Origin: Candidatus Rokuibacteriota bacterium
Lineage (GTDB): Bacteria; Methylomirabilota; Methylomirabilia; Rokubacteriales; CSP1-6
DNA: 64,000 nucleotides
Direction: 5' to 3'
NCBI GenBank assembly: GCA_003220685.1
Contig: QHTE01000069.1
Span: 1 to 64,000 of the forward strand
In this document: positions 31,167 to 45,658 of the stretch, one piece after another
How the letters are laid out: the number at the start of each line of letters is the position of its first letter
Position numbering within the stretch: position 1 is the first letter of the stretch
Made by a program: the position numbers and the translations under genes
Notes under the pieces: generated by a model
What the model was told of the DNA's origin: nothing
Seen by the model: only the letters and a program-made list of their open reading frames with translations
The model's database searches: none

Positions 31167-32381
31167 GTGCTGAGCGTCGAGGACGCGCGCGAGCGGATTC
31201 TTTCACGCGTAGCGCCACTGGGCAGCGAGCGAGTCGACGTCATGGGGGCGCTCGGGCGCGTGCTCGCCGAGCCCATCGTCTCGCGGGCGACGATTCCGCC
31301 GTGGCCGAACTCGTCGATGGACGGCTACGCCCTCCGGGCACAGGACACGAATGGAGAGCCCGTCGAGCTCGCCGTCGTCGGCCGGATCGCCGCCGGCACG
31401 ATGCCGTCCCGACCGCTCGGAGCCGGAGAGTCGATGCGCATCTTCACCGGCGCGCCGTTGCCCCAAGGCGCGGATGCCGTCGTGCCCCAGGAGGATGTCG
31501 CCGCCAGCGGCGACCGGGTGACGATCCGCGGGCGTATCGCGCCGGGCGCCTACGTCCGGCCGGCCGGCGAAGACGTCCGCGCGGGCGACGTCGTCGTCAA
31601 GCCCGGCGGGGTGCTCGGCGCCGCTGAGGTCGGGCTCCTGGCGACCCTCGGCTACGCGCAGGTGCGCGTCTATCGCCGCCCGCGCGTCGCGATCCTCTCA
31701 ACCGGCAACGAGCTCGCGGACCTCGGGACCCAGCCGGGACCGGCCCAGATCCCGAACACGAACACGTACTCGCTGATGGCGCAGGTGATCGAGGCCGGCG
31801 GCGAGCCCGTCAACCTGGGTGTCGCGCCCGACCAGCTCGACGCCATCACGGAACGGGTGTACTGGGGGCTGGCGTCCGCGGACGCGCTCGTGACGTCCGC
31901 GGGCGTATCGGTCGGAGAGCTCGATCTCGTCCGCGAAGCGCTCGAGCAAAGCGGTGCCGAGCTCCATCTGTGGCAGGTGTCGATGCGTCCGGGCAAGCCG
32001 ATCACGTTCGGCACCCGCGGCGATCGTCCGGTCTTCGGGCTGCCGGGCAATCCCGTGTCCGCGATGGTCACCTTCGAGCTCTTCGTGCGCCCGGCCCTGC
32101 GACGACTGGGGGGCGCGGACGTGATCGATCGCCCGCGGCTGCGGGCGCTGGCACTCGAGCCGATCGCGAATCCCGGCTCGCGGCGCGGTTACCTTCGCGT
32201 CACCTTGACGGCCGGCGCGCACGGCTACGGTGCGCGCCTGACCGGTGATCAAGGCTCGGCGATCCTGCGCTCGATGGTGCTCGCCGACGGGCTCGCGGTC
32301 GTCGCTCCTGACACGACGATCGGCGCCGGCGAGTCGGTCGACGTCATCGTGCTCCGCTCGCTCGAGCCGAGATCGCGCTGA
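31167..32381 (+). CDS. moeA: Molybdopterin molybdenumtransferase
   Basis: NSSMDGYALRAQD; IFTGAPLPQGADAVVPQED; FGLPGNPVSAMVTFELFVRP. Confidence 0.95.
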   Translation: MLSVEDARERILSRVAPLGSERVDVMGALGRVLAEPIVSRATIPPWPNSSMDGYALRAQDTNGEPVELAVVGRIAAGTMPSRPLGAGESMRIFTGAPLPQGADAVVPQEDVAASGDRVTIRGRIAPGAYVRPAGEDVRAGDVVVKPGGVLGAAEVGLLATLGYAQVRVYRRPRVAILSTGNELADLGTQPGPAQIPNTNTYSLMAQVIEAGGEPVNLGVAPDQLDAITERVYWGLASADALVTSAGVSVGELDLVREALEQSGAELHLWQVSMRPGKPITFGTRGDRPVFGLPGNPVSAMVTFELFVRPALRRLGGADVIDRPRLRALALEPIANPGSRRGYLRVTLTAGAHGYGARLTGDQGSAILRSMVLADGLAVVAPDTTIGAGESVDVIVLRSLEPRSR

Positions 32382-32386
32382 GCTGT

Positions 32387-32416
32387 TTGACATCGTTTTC
32401 GGCCGCGTGCTACGGT
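32387..32416 (+). promoter_or_regulatory. Predicted promoter TTGACA-N18-TACGGT
   Basis: Consensus -35 at 32387-32392 just after moeA stop. Confidence 0.45.
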
Positions 32417-32424
32417 CGAAATGG

Positions 32425-33369
32425 ATGAGTCGAGGCCTCTGCGTGGTGGCTGCGATGGCGGTTCTCGCGAGCGGCTGCGCAAGCCGGCGCGCGGTGGACC
32501 GACTCGAATCCGACGTCGGGCGGGTCCGCTCGGAGCTGGCCGAGCTTCGGGTCGCTCAAGAAGCCACCAGCCGCAATCTCGCCAACGCCACCTCGCAGCT
32601 CCAGGCTCTCGACGTGAAAGCGCTCGGAGACGAGATCGCGCGGCTCAACCGCCGGGCCGATGCGGTCGACGCGACGCTCGCCGAGACCCGAACGAAGGTC
32701 GACACGCTGGCGCCGCCGCCGGCCGTGTCGAGCGTGCCGGCGCCGGCGACATCGCCGGTTCCCGCGCCGCTGCCGCCGCCTTCCGAATCGGCCTCACCGG
32801 TCCCGGCCCCGCTGCCGCCGGCGCCCGCGGTGATGTCACCCGTCCCGGCGCCGCTGCCGCCGCCCGAGCCAGCCGTCACGACCCCCGTCCCGGCGCCGGC
32901 GCCGCCCCCCGCGGGCGTCGTCGAGAAGCCGCAGGTGCCTTCGCCGCCGTCGCCGACCATGCCGGCGAAACCGGCTCCGAAGGCCGCGGGCAATCCCGAG
33001 CAAGAGTACGCTGCGGCGCTCGCGACCTATCGCGCCCGCGAGCACGGCCAGGCGGTGATCGATTTCATGGACTTCATCGCGAAATATCCCAAGCACCCGC
33101 TGGCCGGAAACGCCCAGTACTGGATCGGCGAAGCGTACTGGGCCCAGCGCGACTATCGGCAGGCTCTCGTCGAGTTCGACAAGGTGTTCGAGCACGGTCC
33201 GGCCAAGGCGCCCGACGCGCTCCTGAAGATCGGCCTCTGCCATCTCCGCCTGAACGACGTGTCGCGGGCGCAGCAGGCGTGGCAGCGCGTCGTCAACGAG
33301 TATCCGAAGTCCGAATCGGCGGCGATGGCACGCTCTCTGATCGCCACGCACGCCGCCGCCCGGCGGTAG
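32425..33369 (+). CDS. YbgF/CpoB-like tol-pal associated TPR lipoprotein with Pro/Ala repeat linker
   Basis: Lipobox LASGC; coiled coil; C-terminal YAAALATYRAREHGQAVIDFMDFIAKYPKHPLAGNAQYWIGEAYWAQRDYRQALVEFDKV. Confidence 0.88.
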   Translation: MSRGLCVVAAMAVLASGCASRRAVDRLESDVGRVRSELAELRVAQEATSRNLANATSQLQALDVKALGDEIARLNRRADAVDATLAETRTKVDTLAPPPAVSSVPAPATSPVPAPLPPPSESASPVPAPLPPAPAVMSPVPAPLPPPEPAVTTPVPAPAPPPAGVVEKPQVPSPPSPTMPAKPAPKAAGNPEQEYAAALATYRAREHGQAVIDFMDFIAKYPKHPLAGNAQYWIGEAYWAQRDYRQALVEFDKVFEHGPAKAPDALLKIGLCHLRLNDVSRAQQAWQRVVNEYPKSESAAMARSLIATHAAARR

Positions 33370-33439
33370 CGTTCGCACCGTATCCGTTCGGGCTCTCTGG
33401 CGAGCGGCGCCGCTTCGCTATACTGACAATCCGCGATCG

Positions 33440-34333
33440 ATGATTGAGGTCCGCCCCGGCGATCCCTGCTATCCCGCGCTGCTCGGCGCGATACCGTCGG
33501 CGCCCGCGCTCTTCGTGCGCGGCGAGCTTCGCGACGACGACGCGCTGGCCATCGCGATCGTCGGTTCGCGGCGCGCCACGCCGTACGGGGTCGCAGCGAC
33601 CGAGCGACTCGCGTCCGACCTGGCCGCGCGCGGTGTCACGATCGTGAGCGGCCTGGCGCGCGGGATCGACACCGCCGCGCACACGGGCGCGCTGGCAGCG
33701 GGCGGGCGCACGCTCGCGGTCCTCGGCTGCGGCGTCGACGTCGTCTACCCGCCCGAGAACGCGCCGCTCGCGCGCACGATCGAGTCGCACGGCGCGATCC
33801 TGTCGCAGTTTCCGCCGGGCATGCCGGCGCTGCCCGGCCACTTTCCCGCGCGCAACCGCACGCTGGCGGGGCTGGCGCTCGGCGTCGTCGTGGTCGAGGC
33901 CGCCGAGCGGAGCGGGGCTCTCATCACGGCGGGATTTGCCGGCGATCTCGGCCGCGAAACCTTCGCCGTTCCTGGCCGAATCACGTCGCCGACGAGCGCC
34001 GGCACCAATCGACTCATACAGGACGGTGCTAAACTCGTTACATGCTGGCAGGACATCGTGTCAGAATTGCCAGAGCAATGGCGCCGCGCCGTACGCGGGT
34101 TGTCGGCGCCGCCGGGCGCGCCGCACGCGCCCGAACCGGGGAGTGACGAGGGTCGAATGCTGCACGAACTGGCTCCCGATGAGCCGCGGCACATCGAGCA
34201 GTTGATCGCGCGCGCCGGATTGCCTCCCGCGCGGGCGGCGGCGGTGCTCGTGACCCTCGAGCTGGGCGGTTGGGCCCGGCAGCTTGCGGGACAGCGGTGG
34301 GTCTCGCTCGACGCGCGCGCGAGGAGAGTCTAG
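33440..34333 (+). CDS. dprA: DNA processing protein DprA
   Basis: AIVGSRRATPYG; VSGLARGIDTAAHTGALAAGGRTLAVLGCGVDVVYPPEN. Confidence 0.95.
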   Translation: MIEVRPGDPCYPALLGAIPSAPALFVRGELRDDDALAIAIVGSRRATPYGVAATERLASDLAARGVTIVSGLARGIDTAAHTGALAAGGRTLAVLGCGVDVVYPPENAPLARTIESHGAILSQFPPGMPALPGHFPARNRTLAGLALGVVVVEAAERSGALITAGFAGDLGRETFAVPGRITSPTSAGTNRLIQDGAKLVTCWQDIVSELPEQWRRAVRGLSAPPGAPHAPEPGSDEGRMLHELAPDEPRHIEQLIARAGLPPARAAAVLVTLELGGWARQLAGQRWVSLDARARRV

Positions 34334-36582
<2,249 letters not shown>

Positions 36583-36586
<4 letters not shown>

Positions 36587-37464
36587 AGGATTCGCTGGGC
36601 GCGTTTTTCCGTCACCTCTCGCTCGAGAAGGACGCCTCGCCGCACACGCTCCGAAGCTACCGGACCGATCTCCTCGAGTTCGCCCAGTACGCCGGCACGG
36701 GAGATCCCTCGACCTGGCTGGGTGACGTCGACACCCGCACGATCCGCGGCTGGCTGGCCCACCTGCACGCGCGCTCACTCGACGCCGCGACGATCGCGCG
36801 GAAGCTCGCCGCCGTGCGCAGCTGGTTCCGGTTCCTGGTGCGGCGCGGCGCGCTCGAACGGAACGTCGCGCGCGAGGTCCGGGGCCCGCGGCCGCCGAGG
36901 AAGCTCGTCTCGTTTCTGCCGATCGACGAGGCGACGGCCTTGATGGAGGCCAAGGCGCGCGACGGCGCGGTCCGCGCACGCGACACCGCCGTGCTCGAGC
37001 TCCTCTACGCGACCGGCCTGCGGGTCTCCGAGCTCGCCGGCCTCGACCTCGACGACGTCGACCGCGCGATCCGGACGGTGCGCGTGCTCGGCAAGGGCCG
37101 GAAGGAGCGGATCGTGCCGTACGGGAGCCGGGCCGCGGGCGCGCTCGCCGCCTACCTCGAGGGCCGCGGCGGCGGGGCGGGACCGCTGTTCGCCAACCCG
37201 CGCGGCGGGCGCCTCACCGTCCGCTCGCTGTACACGATCGTCCGGCGGAGCGCAGTGTCGACCGGGATCACCCGGCGCGTGAGCCCGCACACCTTGCGCC
37301 ACACCTTTGCGACCCATCTGCTCAACGCCGGCGCCGATCTCAGGGTGATCCAGGAGCTCCTCGGCCACAGCCGTCTCTCGACGACGCAGCGCTACACGCA
37401 CGTGGGCGCCGATCAGCTCATGCGGGTCTACGACGCCGCCCACCCCCGCGCGCGGGCAAAATGA
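36583..37464 (+). CDS. xerC: Tyrosine recombinase XerC
   Basis: N-terminal SAM-like domain; [39 protein letters not shown]. Confidence 0.94.
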
Positions 37465-38111
37465 CTCGAAGCGGCAGAGCGGGCGTGCGGAGCCACGCCG
37501 CGCCTGTATCAGGCCACCCTCGGTCCAAGGCGGGCTCACGGTCCCCGCTACAATGGTCCCCGCTACAATCACCCCCGCTACATCAAATCCGGTCGACGAC
37601 GGTGATCGCCGTCCGTCACCGCGATCAGGTGGCGGTCGCCGGCGACGGGCAGGTCTCGATCGGCAACACCATCGTCAAGGCCGGGGCCCGGAAGGTGCGC
37701 AAGCTCTACGGCGATCGGGTCGTGGCGGGATTCGCGGGAGCGGCCGCCGACGCGTTCACGCTCTTCGCCCGCTTCGAGGCCAAGCTGGAGGAGCACCGCG
37801 GAAACCTCCCGCGCGCCGCGGTCGAGCTGGCTAAGGACTGGCGCTCCGACCGCGTGCTGCGCCGGCTCGAGGCGCTCCTGGCGGTGGCCGATCGCGAGCA
37901 CTCGTTCATCGTCTCCGGGACCGGCGACGTCATCGAGCCCGACGACGGCCTGATCGGCATCGGCTCGGGCGGCCCCTACGCGCTCGCCGCCGCGCGGGCG
38001 CTGATCGCGCACTCCGATCTCGACGCCAAGGCGATCGCGACCGAGGCGATGCGCGTCGCCGCCACGATCTGCGTCTTCACCAACGATCACCTCACTGTCG
38101 AAGTCCTGTGA
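37461..38111 (+). CDS. hslV: ATP-dependent protease subunit HslV (start ambiguous; only ATG 37461 or GTG 37485 precede the catalytic Thr)
   Basis: [41 protein letters not shown]; catalytic-Thr core begins about 37596; no start codon between the repeat and the core. Confidence 0.9.
   Translation: MTRSGRAGVRSHAAPVSGHPRSKAGSRSPLQWSPLQSPPLHQIRSTTVIAVRHRDQVAVAGDGQVSIGNTIVKAGARKVRKLYGDRVVAGFAGAAADAFTLFARFEAKLEEHRGNLPRAAVELAKDWRSDRVLRRLEALLAVADREHSFIVSGTGDVIEPDDGLIGIGSGGPYALAAARALIAHSDLDAKAIATEAMRVAATICVFTNDHLTVEVL
37488..37554 (+). repeat. Interspersed ~67-bp repeat copy (hslV 5' region)
   Basis: Gap-free match to 17507-17573, including ACCCTCGGTCCAAGGCG and CCCCGCTACAAT runs. Confidence 0.75.
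37541..37585 (+). repeat. 15-bp tandem repeat, three units of (T/C)CCCCGCTACAATNN
   Basis: TCCCCGCTACAATGG / TCCCCGCTACAATCA / CCCCCGCTACATCAA; spacing 15 and 15. Confidence 0.8.
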
Positions 38112-38121
38112 AGCCGGGCCA

Positions 38122-38160
38122 TTTACAATAATCCCGCTACAATAATCCCCGCGACAATGA
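38122..38160 (+). repeat. 14-15 bp tandem repeat, three ACAAT-bearing units just before/into hslU start
   Basis: TTTACAATAATCCC / GCTACAATAATCCCC / GCGACAATGAC; ACAAT at 38125, 38139, 38154. Confidence 0.75.
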
Positions 38161-39515
38161 CCAAATTGACCCTCACACCCGCGCAGATCGTCGCTGAGCT
38201 CGATCGCTACATCGTCGGCCAGCAGAAGGCCAAGCGCGCGGTGGCGATCGCGCTCCGCAATCGGTGGCGGCGTCAAAATCTTCCCCCCGAGCTGCGCGAC
38301 GAGGTCGCGCCGAAGAACATCATCATGATCGGCCCGACCGGCGTCGGGAAGACCGAGGTCGCGCGGCGACTGGCCAAGCTCTCACAGGCGCCGTTCTTGA
38401 AGGTCGAAGCCTCCAAGTACACGGAGGTCGGCTACGTCGGCCGCGACGTCGAATCGATGATCCGCGACCTGACCGAGCTCTCCGTGAACATGGTCAAGGC
38501 CGAGATGACGGCCGGCGTGCGGGAACGGGCGGAGCAGCTCGCGGAGGAGCGGCTGCTCGACGTCTTGCTGCCCCGGCGGGCCCAGGAGCCCTTCTCGTCG
38601 AGCTCGCTCGAGGAGATCACGCCGGACGCGTCGCGGGAGACGACCAAGGACAAGCTCCGCGCGCAGCTCAGGGCCGGGCGGCTCGACGACCGGCTCGTCG
38701 AGCTCGAGATGCAGCAGCAGTCCCTGCCGATGATCGAGGTCCTCTCCGGCCAGGGCATGGAAGAGATGGGCATCCATCTCAAGGACATGCTCTCGAACAT
38801 CATGCCGAGCCGGACGAAGCGGCGGAAGGTGCGCGTTGCCGAGGCGCGGCGGCTGCTGGCGCAGGAGGAAGCCCAGAAGCTCGTGGACATGGACGAGGCG
38901 GTGACCCAGGCCATCCGGCGCGCGGAGAACTCGGGCATCGTCTTCCTCGACGAGCTCGACAAGGTCGCCGGACGGGAAGGGGGCCACGGCCCCGACGTCA
39001 GCCGCGAGGGCGTGCAGCGCGACCTGCTCCCGATCGTCGAGGGCTCGTCGGTCACGACCAAGTACGGCGTCGTCCGCACGGACCACATCCTGTTCATCGC
39101 CGCTGGGGCGTTCCACATCGCCAAACCGTCGGATTTGATCCCGGAGCTCCAGGGGCGCTTCCCGATCCGCGTCGAGCTGGACCCCTTGACGCGGGACGAT
39201 TTCGTCCGCATTCTTACCGAGCCTCGGAACGCGCTGATCACGCAGTACGTGGAGCTCCTGAAGACGGAACAGGTGACCCTCCGGTTCGCCCCGGAGGCGG
39301 TGGAGGCGATCGCAGAGATCGCGATGCAGGTGAACGCGAGCACGGAGAACATCGGCGCCCGGCGCCTGTACACGGTGATGGAGAAGCTTCTCGAGCAGAT
39401 CTCGTTCGACGCGCCGGATCTGCCCGGCAAGGAGCTGACCGTCGACGCCGCCTACGTGGGCCAGCGCCTCGGCGACATCACCCGCGATCAGGACCTTTCG
39501 CGGTACATCCTCTGA
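38157..39515 (+). CDS. hslU: ATP-dependent protease ATPase subunit HslU
   Basis: [58 protein letters not shown]. Confidence 0.97.
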   Translation: MTKLTLTPAQIVAELDRYIVGQQKAKRAVAIALRNRWRRQNLPPELRDEVAPKNIIMIGPTGVGKTEVARRLAKLSQAPFLKVEASKYTEVGYVGRDVESMIRDLTELSVNMVKAEMTAGVRERAEQLAEERLLDVLLPRRAQEPFSSSSLEEITPDASRETTKDKLRAQLRAGRLDDRLVELEMQQQSLPMIEVLSGQGMEEMGIHLKDMLSNIMPSRTKRRKVRVAEARRLLAQEEAQKLVDMDEAVTQAIRRAENSGIVFLDELDKVAGREGGHGPDVSREGVQRDLLPIVEGSSVTTKYGVVRTDHILFIAAGAFHIAKPSDLIPELQGRFPIRVELDPLTRDDFVRILTEPRNALITQYVELLKTEQVTLRFAPEAVEAIAEIAMQVNASTENIGARRLYTVMEKLLEQISFDAPDLPGKELTVDAAYVGQRLGDITRDQDLSRYIL

Positions 39516-40374
39516 TGACCGACCCGCGCCGGGCCGAGATCCTGCTCGAGGCGCTCCCGTATATCCGGGAGTTCCGCGGAAAAACCATCGTGATCAAGTA
39601 CGGCGGCGCGGCGATGGAGCGGGCCGACCTCAAGGACCCGTTCGCCCTGGACGTGATCCTCCTGCGCCTGGTCGGCATCAACCCGGTGATCGTCCACGGC
39701 GGCGGCCCGCAGATCGGGGCCCTGATGAAGCGGCTCGGCAAGGAGCCGCGCTTCGTGGGCGGCATGCGGGTGACCGACGAGGAGACGGTCGAGATCGTCG
39801 AGATGGTGCTGGTCGGCAAGATCAACAAGGAGATCGTCAACCGGATCAATCAGCACGGCGGCCGGGCCATCGGCCTCTCGGGCAAGGATGCCGGCCTCCT
39901 GCGGGCGCGCCGGCGGCCCCATCGGCTGCCGACCGGCGAAGAGGTCGATATCGGGCTCGTCGGCGAGGTCGAGGCGGTCGGCACCGAGGCCATCCGGCTC
40001 CTCACCGACAACGACGTCATCCCGGTCATCGCGCCGGTCGGGGTCGGGAGCGGCGGGGAGACCTACAACATCAACGCGGATCTCGTCGCCGGCGACATCG
40101 CCGCGGCGCTTCGCGCCGAGAAGCTGATCCACCTGACCGACGTCCAGGGGATCCTCGACGTCGACCGTCGGCTGGTGAGCACCCTGACCCGGAAGGACGC
40201 CGAGCGCCTTATAAAGGAAGGCGTGATCGACGGCGGAATGCTGCCGAAGGTCGAGTCGGCGCTCCGCGCCCTGGAGGGCGGCACCGGCAAGGCCCACATC
40301 ATCGACGGCAGCCAGCTCCACGCAATCTTGCTGGAGCTCTTCACCCGCGAAGGTATCGGAACCGAAATCGTTCT

Positions 40375-40378
<4 letters not shown>
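39515..40378 (+). CDS. argB: Acetylglutamate kinase
   Basis: TIVIKYGGAAMERADLKDPFALDVILLRLVGINPVIVHGGGPQI. Confidence 0.96.
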
Positions 40379-41583
<1,205 letters not shown>

Positions 41584-41585
41584 CG

Positions 41586-42498
41586 ATGCGGCATTTCCTG
41601 TCGGCCGCCGATCTGACGCGCGACGCCGCGCTCGGGCTCTTCGCCCTCGCCGCCGACGTCAAGCAGCGGCGCAAGGCGGGGCGGCTCACCGCGCCGCTGG
41701 CCGGGAAAACGTGCGCGCTGATCTTCGAGAAGCCCTCGCTCCGCACTCGCGTCACCTTCGAGGTCGGCCTCATCCAGCTGGGCGGACGCGCCGTGCATCT
41801 CGACGGCCGCGAGATCGGCCTGGGCACGCGTGAATCGGTGCCCGACGTCGCCCGCAACCTGTCCCTGTGGGTCGACGGCATCATGGCGCGCGTCTACTCC
41901 CACTCGACGATCACCGCGCTCGCCCGGCACGCGACGATCCCGGTGATCAACGGGCTGTCGGATCGCGAGCACCCCTGCCAGGCGCTGGCCGATTTCTTCA
42001 CGCTGTGGGAGCGCGGCGTCGACTTCGGCAGGCTGCGGTTCGCGTGGATCGGCGACGGCAACAATGTCTGCCACTCCGTGATGCTCCTCGGTACGCTGCT
42101 CGGCGCCTCGATCGTCGTCGCGTGCCCACCGGGGTACGAGCCCGACGCGGGCGTGGTCGCCACGGCGCGCCGGCTCGGCGGCCGGATCGACGTCACCGAG
42201 GACGCGCGCGCCGCGGCGACCGGCGCCGACGTGATCTACACCGACGTGTGGACCAGCATGGGGCAGGAGACCGAGCACGAGCGGCGGGCGGAGGCGTTCA
42301 GCCGCTACCAGGTCAACGACACCCTGGTCGGCTTCGCCAAGCCCTCGGCGCTCGTGATGCACTGCCTGCCGGCGCACCGGGGCGAGGAGATCACGGACAG
42401 CGTGCTCGACGGCAAGCGGTCCGTCGTCCTGGAGCAGGCCGAGAACCGGCTCCACGCGCAGAAGGCCGTGATGCTCCATCTCCTGGGGAGCTCGCTCG

Positions 42499-42509
<11 letters not shown>
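41586..42509 (+). CDS. argF: Ornithine carbamoyltransferase
   Basis: [39 protein letters not shown]. Confidence 0.96.
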
Positions 42510-43707
<1,198 letters not shown>

Positions 43708-43710
43708 CCC

Positions 43711-44442
43711 GTGCGGATCGACGTCGCACCGACCGCCGATGCGGTTGTCCCGGCCGAGCTCGCGGGCGTCACCGCGCTGGTGATCGACGTCCTGCGCGCC
43801 TCCACGACGATCATCACGGCGCTCGCGAACGGGTGCGACGCGATCGTCCCGGTCGCCGAGCCCGCGGAGGCCCGGCGACGGGCGCTGGCGATGCAGAACG
43901 GCGGCGCGCTGGTCGCCGGCGAGCGACAGGGCGAGCCGATTCCCGGGTTCGACCTGAGCAACTCGCCCGTGGAATTCCAGAGCCCGCGCGTCCGGGGCAA
44001 GACGGTGTACTTCACGACGAGCAACGGGACCCGCGCGCTGCTGGCCGCCCGGGCCGCCCACGCGATAGGCGTCGCGGCGCTCGTCAACGTCACCGCCGCG
44101 GCCGCGTGGGCCGCGGACGCCGGGCGCGACGTGGCCATCCTCTGCGCGGGCTCGCACGGCCGGTACTCGCTCGAGGACTGGACATGCGGCGGGCTCGTGG
44201 TCGATCGCATCCTGGCGGCGGTGCCGACGGCCGTGCTCACCCCCGCCGCCCGCGACGCCCTGGAGACGGGCCGCCGCTACGCCACGGACGTCGGCCGGCT
44301 CAAGGACGACGCACCGTGGGCCCGCCGGCTGATCGCGGCGGGGCGCGCGGCCGACGTCGACGCGTGCCTGCGTCTGGACACGACGAGCCTCGTGCCGCGC
44401 TACGTACCGCACGTTGACAAGGTCGTGGGCGACCGCCAATAA
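43711..44442 (+). CDS. 2-phosphosulfolactate phosphatase family protein (ComB-like)
   Basis: ALVIDVLRASTTIITALANGCDAIVPVAEPAEARRRA; TTSNGTRALLAA. Confidence 0.85.
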   Translation: MRIDVAPTADAVVPAELAGVTALVIDVLRASTTIITALANGCDAIVPVAEPAEARRRALAMQNGGALVAGERQGEPIPGFDLSNSPVEFQSPRVRGKTVYFTTSNGTRALLAARAAHAIGVAALVNVTAAAAWAADAGRDVAILCAGSHGRYSLEDWTCGGLVVDRILAAVPTAVLTPAARDALETGRRYATDVGRLKDDAPWARRLIAAGRAADVDACLRLDTTSLVPRYVPHVDKVVGDRQ

Positions 44443-44480
44443 TTACCGGTGCTCATTCGTTCCGGCGACGGAGCTCGAGC

Positions 44481-45050
44481 GTGAACTTGCCGATCGGCCT
44501 CACCCTGACCCGCATCGTCGCAGTGCCGCTGCTCATCGTGTTCCTCATCTCGTCGTCGCGGGTGCACGCGCTGATCGCCGCGGCCATCTTCATCCTCGCC
44601 GCCATCACCGACTGGGCGGACGGGATGCTCGCGCGGCGCCGTAACCAGGTCACGACCCTCGGGACTTTGCTCGATCCGATCGCCGACAAGCTGCTGGTCG
44701 CCGCCGCGCTGGTCTCCCTGCTCGCGATCGACAAGATCGACGCGTGGATCGTCGTGGTGATCGTCGGACGCGAGCTGGCGGTGACCGGCTTGCGCGCGGT
44801 GGCCGCGTCCGTCGGCGTCATCGTGCCGGCCTCGCGCCTGGCCAAATGGAAGACGGTGAGCCAGTACGTCGCGATCACGATGCTGATCGTGGAGAAGGGG
44901 TTCGACCCGCCGGGATTCCGCGTCGCGGCGACGGTCACCCTGTGGGCGGCGCTCGGGCTCACGATCGTCTCGGCGGTCGACTACTTCTATCGGTTCTTCC
45001 GGAAGGCCGACTACCGCGCGATCGTACCGGGCGAAGAACGCTGGTCGTGA
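44481..45050 (+). CDS. pgsA: CDP-diacylglycerol-glycerol-3-phosphate 3-phosphatidyltransferase
   Basis: NLPIGLTLTRIVAVPLLIV; DWADGMLARRRNQVTTLGTLLDPIADKLLV. Confidence 0.95.
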   Translation: MNLPIGLTLTRIVAVPLLIVFLISSSRVHALIAAAIFILAAITDWADGMLARRRNQVTTLGTLLDPIADKLLVAAALVSLLAIDKIDAWIVVVIVGRELAVTGLRAVAASVGVIVPASRLAKWKTVSQYVAITMLIVEKGFDPPGFRVAATVTLWAALGLTIVSAVDYFYRFFRKADYRAIVPGEERWS

Positions 45051-45658
45051 GCGCCATCCTCGCGATCGGCGCCGCGTACCTGATCGGTGCGGTGCCCGTC
45101 GGTTATCTCGTGGGGCGCGCCTTCGGCGTCGCGGACATCCGACGGCACGGCAGCGGGACCATTGGCGCCACGAACGTGCTGCGGACCGCGGGCCGCCTCC
45201 CGGCCCTCCTCACGCTCGGCGGCGACATCGCGAAGGGCTACCTCGCGGTGGTGACCGGCGCGGCGCTCGGCGCGAGCCCGCCCGGATCGGACACGGGCAT
45301 TATGGCGGCGTCGGCCGTCGCGGCGGTCGTCGGCAACTGCTGGTCGGTCTTTCTCGGCTTCCGCGGCGGCAAGGGCGTGGCAACCGGCCTGGGCGCCCTG
45401 CTGAAGATCGTGCCGCTGGCCCTGCTCCCGGCCGCGCTAGTGTGGCTGGCCGTCACGATCAGCTTCCGGTACGTGTCGCTCGGGTCCATCCTTGCCGCGG
45501 CGTGCGTCCCGCTCGGCGCCTTGCTCCTGGGCACGCCCACGCCCTTCGTGATCGCCGCGTTCGCCGTCGGCGCGATCGTCGTCGCACGGCACCACGCGAA
45601 CATCACCCGGCTCCTCGCCGGCCACGAGCCGAAGCTCGGCCACCGGCACTCCGCGTGA
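45047..45658 (+). CDS. plsY: Glycerol-3-phosphate acyltransferase PlsY
   Basis: GAVPVGYLVGRAFGVADIRRHGSGTIGATNVLRTAG; FRGGKGVATGLG. Confidence 0.95.
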   Translation: MSAILAIGAAYLIGAVPVGYLVGRAFGVADIRRHGSGTIGATNVLRTAGRLPALLTLGGDIAKGYLAVVTGAALGASPPGSDTGIMAASAVAAVVGNCWSVFLGFRGGKGVATGLGALLKIVPLALLPAALVWLAVTISFRYVSLGSILAAACVPLGALLLGTPTPFVIAAFAVGAIVVARHHANITRLLAGHEPKLGHRHSA

